A stretch of DNA of 25,873 bases, from contig CAZIDL010000032.1 of assembly GCA_964537825.1 (NCBI GenBank), positions 1 to 25,873 on the forward strand, written 5' to 3'. Below, one piece after another: positions 8,144 to 15,963 of the stretch. The DNA is from CAZIDL01 sp964537825. Its GTDB lineage: Bacteria; Bacteroidota; Bacteroidia; Flavobacteriales_D; CAYVSK01. Both the position numbers and the translations under genes were made by a program. A model generated the notes under the pieces. It was given only the letters and a program-made list of their open reading frames with translations. It did no database searches and was not told the DNA's origin. Each line of letters starts with the position of its first letter. Position 1 is the first letter of the stretch.

Positions 8144-8237
8144 GGGTCCGCGAACTTCGTTTTGGCGGGATGAAGGTAAATGATCCAATGGATCGGTAGA
8201 ACAAGGAATTCTTCTCATGAAATGAGAGGGGGCGATA

Positions 8238-8762
8238 TCAAAAGATCGCCCAAATAATGCTATCAAGCAGGATATAAGCGGCGTTCACCCCGAATAGAAC
8301 AGCCGCCCCGAGATCTTCGTGCTCGAGCGCTCTCTTCGAGGAACATTGGGAGAGGACCACGAGGAGAACAGGTAAGAAGAAGAGGATGAGCAGGTAGCTC
8401 CTATAGTTCTCAGGAAAAAGCTCGGGCCAAAAGTAGTAGGTGAGAAAATAAACGCTGGTCATCCCACCCCCGACCAAGAGGGAAGCTTTGATCCCTGTAT
8501 TCGAGCGCTTGAGTCCGATGGTGAAGGCCATAATGCCAGCAATTCCCCAAAAGAGACTGATGTTTTGGTAAAAAAGCAAGGGATAGCCCTGAAGGAGAAT
8601 GAGCAAAGACCCTATTAGGTTCCAAAGAAAAAGGAGGACCAAGAAAGGGAGGAGGGTCAAGCTGTTCGCATCACGGATACGGGTTATTTGTTGGATCCCG
8701 AATACGACGGAGAGAAGGTGTATGAGAAGTCCCACGGTCTGAGACAGTATCAATGTGCTCAA
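8238..8762 (-). CDS. Small multispanning membrane protein, PQ-loop-like hint
   Basis: This 174-residue protein is almost wholly hydrophobic, with about six predicted membrane helices and few charged loops. I do not recognise the family with confidence. One segment (residues about 20-45: FGIQQITRIRDANSLTLLP, then a helix with LW) resembles the PQ-loop of SWEET/SemiSWEET transporters, but only weakly. The start used is TTG at 8762. The frame is closed by TAG 24 bases upstream and offers no ATG near the first helix; a GTG 10 codons further in is the alternative. It follows the delta-9-type desaturase gene by 49 bases and is probably co-transcribed with it. Confidence 0.6.
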   Translation of the reverse strand: MSTLILSQTVGLLIHLLSVVFGIQQITRIRDANSLTLLPFLVLLFLWNLIGSLLILLQGYPLLFYQNISLFWGIAGIMAFTIGLKRSNTGIKASLLVGGGMTSVYFLTYYFWPELFPENYRSYLLILFFLPVLLVVLSQCSSKRALEHEDLGAAVLFGVNAAYILLDSIIWAIF

Positions 8763-8811
8763 TATTAGATGTTTTCGTCGGAACTAAAGCTCCTAAAGGA
8801 AATGAGAGCTA

Positions 8812-9546
8812 TTAGGAGGAAACCCCTTCTATCCGAACGATCCCGAGCTTCTTGAAGAGCAGGATGAAGGGATAGACCGGGTCGAACTCGAACCAGCGCT
8901 TGCCGAAGTTCGGGCTCTTCTGGAACTTGTGGTGGTTGTTGTGGAAGCCTTCCCCGAGCATCAGAATGTCCAGGGGCATCAGGTTCCGCGAGGTATCCTT
9001 GGTCTTGTAGTTGGTATAACCGTATTTGTGGGCGAACCAATTGATGATGGCACCGTGAAGCGGCCCCATCACGAAGTGAAGGGGAAGGAGGAGGAAAAAG
9101 GCCCAATGCGGGGCAAAGACCAGGTAGAAGGCAGTGTAAAGGAGTGCCCAGAACCCGCGGGTGAAAAGGTTGTCGGCGAAACGGTCCAAGCTGTGCCAGG
9201 AGGGAAGCTTTTTCTTGTATTGGGGTTGGACCTCGATGTTCCCTTTGGATATATCGGAATAGATCGTCTTGGTCCGCCACATCATGCTGAAGAGGTTCCG
9301 GTCGTAGGAGGGGGAATGGGGGTCCAGTTCGGTGTCCGCGTTCGCATGGTGCATCCGATGCAAGACCCCATAGGAATAGGGGCTCAGATAGGAAGAGCCT
9401 TGGGTTATGAAGGTGAAGAAATAAAAGAAGTTCTCCCAGAACCGGGACATGGTGAACATGTTGTGCGCGGCATAGCGATGGTGGAAAAAGGTCTGGAAAA
9501 AGAGGGATAGATACCAGTGTGCAAGGAAAAAGATGATGATCTCCAT
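8812..9546 (-). CDS. Acyl-CoA delta-9-type fatty acid desaturase
   Basis: This 244-residue membrane protein is a stearoyl-CoA/acyl-CoA desaturase-type enzyme (di-iron, oxygen-dependent). Histidine boxes: HHRYAAH near residues 22-28, HRMHH near 63-67 and HNNHH near 202-206. The start MEIIIFFLAHWYLSLFFQTFFHHR is typical of compact Bacteroidota members, supporting the ATG at 9546. It differs from the front-end type desaturase at 3086-4204 in all three boxes, so the two act on different positions or substrates. It is the first gene of a likely two-gene unit with the small membrane protein. The gap of about 230 bases to the divergent plus-strand gene must hold both promoters. Confidence 0.92.
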   Translation of the reverse strand: MEIIIFFLAHWYLSLFFQTFFHHRYAAHNMFTMSRFWENFFYFFTFITQGSSYLSPYSYGVLHRMHHANADTELDPHSPSYDRNLFSMMWRTKTIYSDISKGNIEVQPQYKKKLPSWHSLDRFADNLFTRGFWALLYTAFYLVFAPHWAFFLLLPLHFVMGPLHGAIINWFAHKYGYTNYKTKDTSRNLMPLDILMLGEGFHNNHHKFQKSPNFGKRWFEFDPVYPFILLFKKLGIVRIEGVSS

Positions 9547-9746
9547 GAGCAGAAATACGCTTTATTCGTTCTTCAATATGGCTGACCTTCTGAGGATCGA
9601 TCAAGCCCGAACACAGGCGTGGAAACCCTTTCGAGGAACTTCCGTCAGCTTGCTCGCGCGAATGTAGGAGGATAGCATATATTGAAAAAACCGCTTGGCC
9701 CTTCATTTGTTCGCTTTCCTTTTCAGAGCTCTGCTGGGTTTTTTGC

Positions 9747-9754
9747 TATCTTTC
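9747..9754 (+). promoter_or_regulatory. Candidate -7 element for the secreted Cys protein
   Basis: TATCTTTC matches TAnnTTTG with one mismatch and lies 24 bases upstream of the ATG at 9778. The -33 box is not at standard spacing. This location inside the longer open frame also favours the shorter start. Confidence 0.3.
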
Positions 9755-9777
9755 AGGCAGGAGATCGGAGACCATCC

Positions 9778-10506
9778 ATGTTCCGAAAGCCCTTTCTTCC
9801 TGTTTTTTTCTGCTTGGTAATGCCCCTTTTGGCTGGAAATTCTGAGGCGAGCGTTCCCTCTTCCCCCTCTGGACCTTCTCACCTGAAGTGCTTCTACATT
9901 GATGGGGCCGGAAGAAAGGAGCAGGTCGCTTCTTCTTTGACCGCTGGAGCCCATTGCTGGTACAAACCCTGTATCCGTTTTGAACCGAAAAAGGGGGAGA
10001 AAAAATACGATCCGTTATGGAAGGAAGAAAGGGAACGAGCTTCTATCTCCGATATCGCGTACGACAGTGTGGTGGCCTACGAATACGAAGGGAACGGTGG
10101 ACAGAGGATCGTTAAGGGGAACGAACTGATCGATAGCATCGAAAAATCTCAGGCACTGAAGGAAGAGGAGGTCTCGGAATTCGATAGCTTACTGACGGAT
10201 ACGGGCACTTATGGAGCCCTGACCGGGGCTTGTTTCGATCCTCATCTTGGCTTGGTCTATTATCTGGAAGGTGCTATCGAGGCTCATGTCAGCATCTGCC
10301 TCGACTGCAATAACCTCCGTTCTTCGGTGGATATCCCGGCAATGGAGCATCCTTCTCATCTCGTTCCGGTCGAGGATGGTGAGGACTATCATGCTAAAGG
10401 TTTCAGTATGCGCGCGAGAAAAGCGCTGAGCAGGCTTTGCCGATCATTGGGGTTCGGGCATTGTGAACTCCATGGTCCGGAAGGAAGGTACGAGCGAAAA
10501 AGATGA
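9778..10506 (+). CDS. Secreted cysteine-containing protein of unknown function
   Basis: This 242-residue protein begins with a strong signal peptide (MFRKPFLPVFFCLVMPLLAG) when the ATG at 9778 is used. The open frame reaches back to 9682, but that would bury the signal peptide 32 residues inside. The mature part has a C-x3-C pair (CWYKPC), then a segment GACFDPHLGLVYY...ISICLDCNNLRSS holding a Cys and a CxxC pair, and a C-terminal helix with two Cys (RLCRSLGFGHC). I recall similar proteins in Bacteroidota with the GACF...ICxxC pattern, all uncharacterised. The Cys pattern suggests disulfides or metal binding in the periplasm. A hairpin follows at 10606, ending this unit. Confidence 0.72.
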   Translation: MFRKPFLPVFFCLVMPLLAGNSEASVPSSPSGPSHLKCFYIDGAGRKEQVASSLTAGAHCWYKPCIRFEPKKGEKKYDPLWKEERERASISDIAYDSVVAYEYEGNGGQRIVKGNELIDSIEKSQALKEEEVSEFDSLLTDTGTYGALTGACFDPHLGLVYYLEGAIEAHVSICLDCNNLRSSVDIPAMEHPSHLVPVEDGEDYHAKGFSMRARKALSRLCRSLGFGHCELHGPEGRYERKR

Positions 10507-10605
10507 AGCCACAGAAAGCTCCTAAATCGGGAGGCATCTGAATAGAAGGAAATGGTGCCCGTATATGGGGATCTTTTCGAAGAGCCGTTCATATGGGCTT
10601 TCAGC

Positions 10606-10637
10606 CCCGGATCGCTCTAAATCCGGGAAGCTTTTCC
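10606..10637 (+). terminator. Possible terminator hairpin
   Basis: CCCGGAT (10606-10612) pairs perfectly with ATCCGGG (10621-10627) across an 8-base loop and is followed by AAGCTTTTCC. The T-run is short, so termination strength is uncertain. It lies between the secreted Cys protein and the SpoIIE-type sensor gene. Confidence 0.4.
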
Positions 10638-10717
10638 AAGGAGGAAGGGACTTTATCCTTACCACCACTTTTCTGCTCCGATCGCAGGTTCCTTACCTTA
10701 GAAGCTTTGCTTCAAGC

Positions 10718-12880
10718 ATGCTACGACCGATCCTCATACTCGCCGTCCTTCTGGCCATTTTTGCTCAAGGACGAGCTGAGCAAGCCATCCCTATCCAGCC
10801 CGGGGTACTGGGAAAGGATGTCGCGGATCAGAGCGCTTATCTGGAAGACCCGGAAGGGGATCACGATATCGGATCGATCCTCCACAACGATAGCCTTCAC
10901 TTTAAGGATATTTCCGGGAAACGGAAGAATTTCGGGTTTACCACATCGACTTATTGGGTCCGCTTCGAAGTGATCAACCGGATGGGGACCGAACAGCGCT
11001 TCCTTCTGGAAGCGTCCAGAGCTGTTACCAATGAAGTCCAGCTCTTTCGGGTTAAGGCAGGGAAGGTGTTGGATAGTGCGATCACGGGCGATCACACCCC
11101 TTTTCATAAAAGGCCTTATCCCCATCGCCGTACCGTATTTCCGGTCCAATTGGCGGAAGGGGAGCATGCGCGTTTTTACATCCGTATGAAAGAGCATGGA
11201 GAGGCTTTGATCTTCCCCCTCAAGCTATGGACCCCGCGGAGCTTCCAAGCTTTTGAGCGGGGCGAACGGATGGCCTTGGGGCTTTTCTACGGATTTCTGC
11301 TCTTCGTCGTCCTTATCTTTTCCTTCTTTTATTTCACCCTTCGGGAGCGCTCGTTCATTTACTATACCCTTTACGTTCTCAGTTTTGCGTTCCTTCAGTT
11401 CGCGCTCGATGGGCTTGCTTACCGCTATTTCTTTCCGGCCAACGAATGGCTAGCGGACCGGGCGGTCGTTTCGACCTCTTTTATCACCGTGCTCCTCGTC
11501 ACTTTCTACGCTCGCACCTATTTGCGGATCTGGGAGCGCTCAGGGGGATTGGACCGTGTCTATCAAGGCATTATCGCCATCGGTGTGATCGGTTTTCTGG
11601 TCTCCCTTTCGAGCGGTAGCCTTCACGTGCTATGTTACCCCTTCGTGAATGCGCTGTCTTTTATCGGTACCCTCTTCATTCTCGCTTCCATCCTTTACCT
11701 GAAAAGACGAGGTTTTGGGGTGAGCAATTGGTTCATGATGGCCTATGTGATCCTCATTTGTGGAGTGATCACCTTTTTGGTGGGGAACATGGGGATGGTA
11801 GAGCCGAATTTCCTGACGGTGAACGGCTTGAAGCTAGGTGCTCTGGGGGAGGTCATTTTCCTGTCCTTCACGATGGTGGAGAAATATCGGGAATTGCAGA
11901 AAGAAAAGGAAAAAGAACGACAGAATTCCCTGGAGCGACTGCAAGAGCTCAATAAGGTGAAGGACGAATACAACAAAGAGCTCGAGCGTACTGTGGAAGA
12001 GCGCACCGCCGAGTTGAAAGAAGAACGCGAGAAACTGGCCGATACGAATCAGCAGATCATGAGCAGTATCCGTTACGCCCAGCGTATCCAGAACGCGATA
12101 CTCCCCCCTGATCCAGCGATCGAACCTTTCTTCCGGGACCATTTCATCCTCTACAGGCCACGGGATATCGTAAGTGGCGACATCTATTGGTTCGCCTCGG
12201 TGACCACCACTAAAGAGGAGGGTGAGGTCTCGGTCTCGAGGGAGATATCGAGGGATCTCGTTCCTGATCGAGCGGAGCTAACGGTTTTTGCTTCTATGGA
12301 CTGTACCGGTCACGGAGTTCCGGGTGCGTTCTTGTCGATCCTGGGGCATAACACCCTCAACCGGACGCTCAAAGAACCTACTGTCAACAGTCCGGGCGAG
12401 GCGTTGGGGTTTTTGGACCGTGCGGTCAGGACCACGTTCGCACAAGCTGAAGACATCGATGAGAAAGTCGAGGATGGAATGGACATGGCCATGTGCGCGG
12501 TGGACCACGAACGGATGATCCTCCAGTTCGCCGGTGCCCAACAGCCTTGTTACATCGTTCGGGAGGGGAAAGTTCACGAGCTCAAGGGTGATAAAAAGGC
12601 GATCGGCGGGAGCGATCCCAGCGAGGTGAAAAGCTTCACCGATCAGCATTTCGATCTTCAAAGCGGGGATTGCATTTATCTTTTCTCGGATGGTTATCCG
12701 GACCAATTCGGGGGGGAGCGAGGAAAGAAGTTCAAGCACAAGGCCTTCAAGGAACTTTTGTCAACTGTTCATGATAAGGACATGAACGAGCAACGGAAGA
12801 TCCTGGAAGAACGCTTCGACGAATGGAAGGGTGATCATGAACAGGTGGATGATGTCATGGTGATCGGGATCCGGGTCTGA
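10718..12880 (+). CDS. 7TMR-DISM sensor with SpoIIE/PP2C phosphatase output
   Basis: This 720-residue membrane protein is a signal-dependent serine/threonine phosphatase. The ATG at 10718 starts a signal peptide (LRPILILAVLLAIFAQ); the frame to 10565 adds 51 unrelated residues. Domain order: periplasmic 7TMR-DISMED2-type sensor (about 25-175), seven membrane helices (about 186-390), a charged coiled coil (about 392-450) and a SpoIIE/PP2C domain (about 465-720). Metal ligands are visible: D488 in SGDIYW, D528 in MDCTGHGVPGAF, D658 in LFSDGY and D711/D712 at the end. Such proteins usually dephosphorylate STAS-domain anti-sigma antagonists. No STAS or anti-sigma gene is in this window. A dehalogenase-like gene starts 4 bases after its stop. 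Confidence 0.93.
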   Translation: MLRPILILAVLLAIFAQGRAEQAIPIQPGVLGKDVADQSAYLEDPEGDHDIGSILHNDSLHFKDISGKRKNFGFTTSTYWVRFEVINRMGTEQRFLLEASRAVTNEVQLFRVKAGKVLDSAITGDHTPFHKRPYPHRRTVFPVQLAEGEHARFYIRMKEHGEALIFPLKLWTPRSFQAFERGERMALGLFYGFLLFVVLIFSFFYFTLRERSFIYYTLYVLSFAFLQFALDGLAYRYFFPANEWLADRAVVSTSFITVLLVTFYARTYLRIWERSGGLDRVYQGIIAIGVIGFLVSLSSGSLHVLCYPFVNALSFIGTLFILASILYLKRRGFGVSNWFMMAYVILICGVITFLVGNMGMVEPNFLTVNGLKLGALGEVIFLSFTMVEKYRELQKEKEKERQNSLERLQELNKVKDEYNKELERTVEERTAELKEEREKLADTNQQIMSSIRYAQRIQNAILPPDPAIEPFFRDHFILYRPRDIVSGDIYWFASVTTTKEEGEVSVSREISRDLVPDRAELTVFASMDCTGHGVPGAFLSILGHNTLNRTLKEPTVNSPGEALGFLDRAVRTTFAQAEDIDEKVEDGMDMAMCAVDHERMILQFAGAQQPCYIVREGKVHELKGDKKAIGGSDPSEVKSFTDQHFDLQSGDCIYLFSDGYPDQFGGERGKKFKHKAFKELLSTVHDKDMNEQRKILEERFDEWKGDHEQVDDVMVIGIRV

Positions 12881-12884
12881 GCTA

Positions 12885-13760
12885 ATGGGGTCTGAATGGC
12901 TTGACAGGAAGGAATATCCCTTTCGGCACCGGCGCTTGCTGCTCGAAGAAGGAGGACTGCATTACGTAGATGAAGGAGAGGGGCATCCCATCGTATTCGT
13001 TCACGGGAATCCCGAATGGTCCTTCAGCTTCCGGAAGCCGATCGGAAGACTTTCCAGGGATCATCGTTGCATCGCTCCTGATCACCTGGGGTTCGGGCTC
13101 TCTGAAAAACCACCGGATACGGACCTCGGTCCCCGCGCACATGCAAAAAGGTTGGATGCTTTTTTGGAAAAGCTGGGGATCGAGCGTTTTACGCTGGTCA
13201 TGAACGATTGGGGTGGACCCATCGGGATCAATGTGGCCGAGCAGCATCCGGAACGGGTCGCCGGTCTCATCGTTCTGAACGCTTGGCTATGGCCCCTGAA
13301 CAAGAGTCCGCTCTTTCAGCTCTATTCGCGAACGATGGGAAGCATCCTTGGAAGCGGGGTTATATGCCGTTATCAACTTCTTATCCGCTGGGGGATGCCA
13401 TTAGGGTTCTCGAAGTCTTCGCGCTTCGATGGACATCGAAGAAGCCATTACGAAGGGCCGTTCCCGGATCTTCCCACCCGCCGAGGGCAGTGGGAGTTCG
13501 GTCGTTCGATACGCCGGGAACATCTTTGGCTCCAGGAACTTTGGGATGGGCGGAACCTTTTGAAGGGAATTCCCATGCTCATCCTCAAAGGTGTCTCCGA
13601 TATGGCTTTTACCGATATGAGCCTAAGGAAATGGCAGCACGGATTCCCGGAGGCACGCGTCCAACGGATCGCCGATGCAGGGCATTTTCCCCATGAAGAG
13701 CAAGGTGAAGCAGTGGGAGAACAGATCGCTCTATTCCTGAGTTCCATCCGCTCCCGATAA
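12885..13760 (+). CDS. Alpha/beta hydrolase, haloalkane dehalogenase-like
   Basis: This 291-residue cytoplasmic protein has the haloalkane dehalogenase pattern. The oxyanion/halide loop is HGNPEWSF (H40-F47), where Asn42 could stabilise halide. The nucleophile elbow is NDWGG with Asp108 followed by Trp109, the halide-binding Trp of the family. The acid is probably Asp239 (KGVSDMAF) and the base His267 (AGHFPHEE). An Asp nucleophile with an adjacent Trp and this HGNPxW loop resembles the HLD-III subfamily. Real substrates are unknown, and some relatives are weak dehalogenases or plain hydrolases. It starts 4 bases after the sensor-phosphatase stop, so the two are surely co-transcribed. Confidence 0.85.
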   Translation: MGSEWLDRKEYPFRHRRLLLEEGGLHYVDEGEGHPIVFVHGNPEWSFSFRKPIGRLSRDHRCIAPDHLGFGLSEKPPDTDLGPRAHAKRLDAFLEKLGIERFTLVMNDWGGPIGINVAEQHPERVAGLIVLNAWLWPLNKSPLFQLYSRTMGSILGSGVICRYQLLIRWGMPLGFSKSSRFDGHRRSHYEGPFPDLPTRRGQWEFGRSIRREHLWLQELWDGRNLLKGIPMLILKGVSDMAFTDMSLRKWQHGFPEARVQRIADAGHFPHEEQGEAVGEQIALFLSSIRSR

Positions 13761-13797
13761 AGGGCTTTGTATCTTCATGCGCCAACACGCCTGAACT

Positions 13798-14547
13798 GTG
13801 AAAGGGATCATCTTCTTTTTTCTTCTCATCATTTTCTTTTTTTCCCCTGAAAAGCAGGGTTTCAAGGAGGAGCAACTGAAGTATCCCCGCGTGCGGAAAG
13901 CCTATGAAGAAAAGGGGGCGGCGATGAAGGCTTTATTGAAGAATGAGGGGATCGCCCTCGAAAAGCTGCGGGTTCATATACGTGCTTATAAAAGGGAAAA
14001 GGTTCTGGAACTATGGGCGAGGGAAAAGGGGGATACGAGCTACCGGAAGCTGCGGGATCACGATATCTGTGCCCTTTCCGGGGGCATAGGGCCAAAGCGT
14101 CAGCAAGGGGACCGTCAGATCCCTGAAGGGTTCTATCAGATCGACCGCTTCAATCCCTATAGCAATTATCATCTTTCGCTCGGCATCAACTATCCGAATC
14201 CATCGGACCGCGTGTTAGGTGTGCAGGGAGATCTGGGTGGAGAGATCTTCATCCACGGGGCCTGCGTGACCATCGGTTGCATTCCCATTACGGATGAGGG
14301 GATCAAAGAGCTGTACATCTTCTGCGTAGAAGCAAAGGACAAAGGGCAGGATAGGATCCCCGTTCGCATCTTTCCGGCTCGGATGAACGATCTGAGCTAC
14401 GAAAAGCTGCTCTTTCGGTTCGAAGGAAAAGGGGAGCCGAAAGGATTGTGGAAGGACCTCCTGAAAGCAGACAAGCTCTTTCGGAAGCAAGGAGCTCCCC
14501 CTGAAGTTCATTTCCGGGAGAACGGAAGACATCGCATCGATCCCTGA
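13798..14547 (+). CDS. Exported L,D-transpeptidase, YafK-like (YkuD domain)
   Basis: This 249-residue protein starts with a GTG and a strongly hydrophobic signal or anchor segment (residues 3-16). The L,D-transpeptidase catalytic core is at about 85-200. The signature is IHGACVTIGC, with catalytic Cys161 and supporting His153. The Arg that usually follows the Cys (GCxR) is Pro (GCIPITDEG), as in the YafK-type subgroup I remember from Bacteroidota. Members work on peptidoglycan, either forming 3-3 crosslinks or, for some YafK relatives, cutting links between peptidoglycan and lipoprotein. Which applies here cannot be told. It follows the hydrolase by 37 bases. Confidence 0.88.
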   Translation: MKGIIFFFLLIIFFFSPEKQGFKEEQLKYPRVRKAYEEKGAAMKALLKNEGIALEKLRVHIRAYKREKVLELWAREKGDTSYRKLRDHDICALSGGIGPKRQQGDRQIPEGFYQIDRFNPYSNYHLSLGINYPNPSDRVLGVQGDLGGEIFIHGACVTIGCIPITDEGIKELYIFCVEAKDKGQDRIPVRIFPARMNDLSYEKLLFRFEGKGEPKGLWKDLLKADKLFRKQGAPPEVHFRENGRHRIDP

Positions 14548-14690
14548 TAAGGGTTCACCCCACGCCATGTTGCCTATGGCAATGGAGGAGGTCCTGGCTG
14601 AGATCTGTCCGGGATCGATCCAAGGGGGAGATCGAGGCGTGGATCATTCAAGATCCCCTTTATTCGGTCATTTCTTGTGATCGAGCTCCC

Positions 14691-14698
14691 TATATTTG
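14691..14698 (+). promoter_or_regulatory. -7 promoter element for the DUF983 gene
   Basis: TATATTTG is an exact match to the Bacteroidota -7 consensus TAnnTTTG, placed 37 bases before the ATG at 14736. A TTTC at 14671-14674 could serve as a poor -33 box, at 16-base rather than 19-base spacing. Confidence 0.5.
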
Positions 14699-14735
14699 CC
14701 CGCATCCGGAAATTTAAGCTGCTCTTTTAGCTATC

Positions 14736-15125
14736 ATGAAAGGAACGAAGCTCTATAGCATCCTGATGATGAAGTGTGCAAAGTGCCATGAGGGAGATCT
14801 GTTCTGCGACAGAAATCCCTATCACTTGAGACAGCTTTTCAGGATGTACGATAAGTGTCCGGTCTGTGGGCAAAAGTACCAGCCGGAGCCGGGATTTTGG
14901 TTCGGAGCTATGTACGTTAGTTACGCATTGAACGTGGCCATTTGGATCACCCTCTTCGTTGCCATTTATACGTTCGTTACCCTCTATTGGGTTTATTTCC
15001 TATCGATCGGTGTGTTGGTTGACCTTGTGTTGGTCCCCGTTACTTTCCGTCTTTCCCGTTCGATATGGATGAACTTCTTCATCAGCTATGACCCTCATGC
15101 TGCTGATAAAGTAAAAACTTCCTGA
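14736..15125 (+). CDS. DUF983 zinc-ribbon membrane protein
   Basis: This 129-residue protein fits DUF983: a short N-terminal zinc ribbon with two CxxC knuckles (C14/C17 and C41/C44), the conserved QPEPGFWFGAMYVSYALN segment, then two membrane helices (about 57-80 and 83-105) and a cytoplasmic end. The function of the family is unknown; a membrane-anchored zinc-binding role is what the sequence supports. It has its own promoter-like element upstream and a hairpin directly at its stop codon, so it appears to be a single-gene unit. Confidence 0.9.
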   Translation: MKGTKLYSILMMKCAKCHEGDLFCDRNPYHLRQLFRMYDKCPVCGQKYQPEPGFWFGAMYVSYALNVAIWITLFVAIYTFVTLYWVYFLSIGVLVDLVLVPVTFRLSRSIWMNFFISYDPHAADKVKTS

Positions 15126-15150
15126 TGCCGCTTTCTTTTCGAAAGGGCAT
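15125..15150 (+). terminator. Possible terminator hairpin after DUF983
   Basis: ATGCC then CTTTC (with one bulged G) pair with GAAAG then GGCAT around a 5-base TTTTC loop, a 10-bp imperfect stem starting at the DUF983 stop codon. No long T-run follows, so confidence is moderate to low. Confidence 0.4.
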
Positions 15151-15267
15151 TCAAGGATCGGCACGGGATCGGTAGGGAAGTTTCATAGAACGTGTTCGGA
15201 ACGGATCATGCATAAAAAGAAGTTATATCCCATCAGGGGATGGTCGGCGCTCGATCCGGGTGAGCAA

Positions 15268-15283
15268 TGTTCGAAGACGAACA
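15268..15283. promoter_or_regulatory. Inverted repeat near the cluster promoter (operator candidate)
   Basis: TGTTCG and CGAACA form a perfect 6-bp inverted repeat with a 4-base spacer, about 45 bases upstream of the first gene of the four-gene cluster. It overlaps where a -33 box would sit relative to the -7 candidate at 15292. It could be a regulator site or a chance palindrome. Confidence 0.3.
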
Positions 15284-15291
15284 CATTTTCT

Positions 15292-15299
15292 TTTATTTG
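15292..15299 (+). promoter_or_regulatory. Candidate -7 element of the four-gene cluster
   Basis: TTTATTTG matches TAnnTTTG with one mismatch, 30 bases before the ATG at 15329. TTCG 18 bases further upstream is one mismatch away from the TTTG -33 box. Confidence 0.35.
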
Positions 15300-15328
15300 C
15301 CATTGATCGAACGGACCAAAAAGAAAAA

Positions 15329-15919
15329 ATGAGGATCATGGACCGGGTAAAATCCAACAAGAAGACCGAGAGAACGGCATCAAAGGGTAGTAAACCCTTT
15401 CTCGTACTGCTCAGTGCCCTCCTTATCGGAGGCATATCTTGGCAATGCAACAAAGAGTTGTCCTACAATTACGAGACAGAGAGCATGGAGCAAGGGGAAA
15501 AAGGCACCGTCATGTTCAAGGTCTATTCCTATGGAAAAAGTGTGGAGGACGCGGTGCAAAGGGCGAAGATGGATGCGGTCCATGCCGTGCTCTTCAAGGG
15601 CATTCCGGGATCCAACGTTGAGGACCCGCTCGTTAAAGATCAAGCTGAAGCTCAGAAGAAACACACCAAGTTCTTCAAGGAGTTCTTCGGGGTTGAATTG
15701 CTGGACAAGCGGGTACGAGAAAAAGGCGGCGTCCGATATGGTCCGAAGAGCGCTGATTATCGGCTCTATGTAGAACGGTCCGGAGATGGTTCCATCAGTC
15801 CGGAGGACCGGGTGAAAGTGGACGGAGGTTACAAAGTGGGAGTTCCGGTCTCCGTGAACCATTCCCGCCTGAGAAAGCGATTGGAGAAAGAAGGGATCGT
15901 GAAAGAGTTCGGTCTTTGA
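15329..15919 (+). CDS. Exported LPP20-like protein, first gene of the four-gene cluster
   Basis: This 196-residue protein has a basic N-terminus and a hydrophobic segment (about 26-39, PFLVLLSALLIGG) followed by a lone Cys (SWQC) that does not fit a normal lipobox. The start at 15329 follows an A-rich stretch; 15338 is the alternative. The core (about 55-95) reads VFKVYSYGKSVEDAVQRAKMDAVHAVLFKGIPGS, the 'repeated A...A...A' helix pattern seen in LPP20-type envelope proteins. The C-terminus has YKVGVPVSVNHSRLRKRLEKEGIVKEF, which I recall as the ending of an uncharacterised Bacteroidota family. It starts the cluster with DUF6175 and two more exported proteins. Function unknown. Confidence 0.7.
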   Translation: MRIMDRVKSNKKTERTASKGSKPFLVLLSALLIGGISWQCNKELSYNYETESMEQGEKGTVMFKVYSYGKSVEDAVQRAKMDAVHAVLFKGIPGSNVEDPLVKDQAEAQKKHTKFFKEFFGVELLDKRVREKGGVRYGPKSADYRLYVERSGDGSISPEDRVKVDGGYKVGVPVSVNHSRLRKRLEKEGIVKEFGL

Positions 15920-15963
15920 AACGGATCGGACCGTCAGATAAAACGAATAAAAACAGAAGCATC

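Noticed and set aside
8213..8227. TCTCAT/ATGAGA hairpin near the end of the small membrane protein gene
   Set aside because: The 3-base loop and 6-bp stem are not followed by a T-run on the relevant strand, so it is too weak to call.
8144..8266. 41-residue N-terminal extension of the third universal stress protein
   Set aside because: It has no family likeness, overlaps the next gene, and the internal ATG at 8143 gives the canonical KKLLVPTDFSE start.
8765..9706. Long 313-residue open frame on the minus strand overlapping the delta-9 desaturase
   Set aside because: It is a shadow in another frame. The desaturase frame (8812-9546) has all three histidine boxes, while this one is Pro/Arg/His-rich with no domain pattern.
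15445..15460. Lipobox in the first cluster protein (SWQC)
   Set aside because: Positions before the Cys (Ser-Trp-Gln) do not fit the [LVI][ASTVI][GAS]C rule, so I do not call a lipoprotein.
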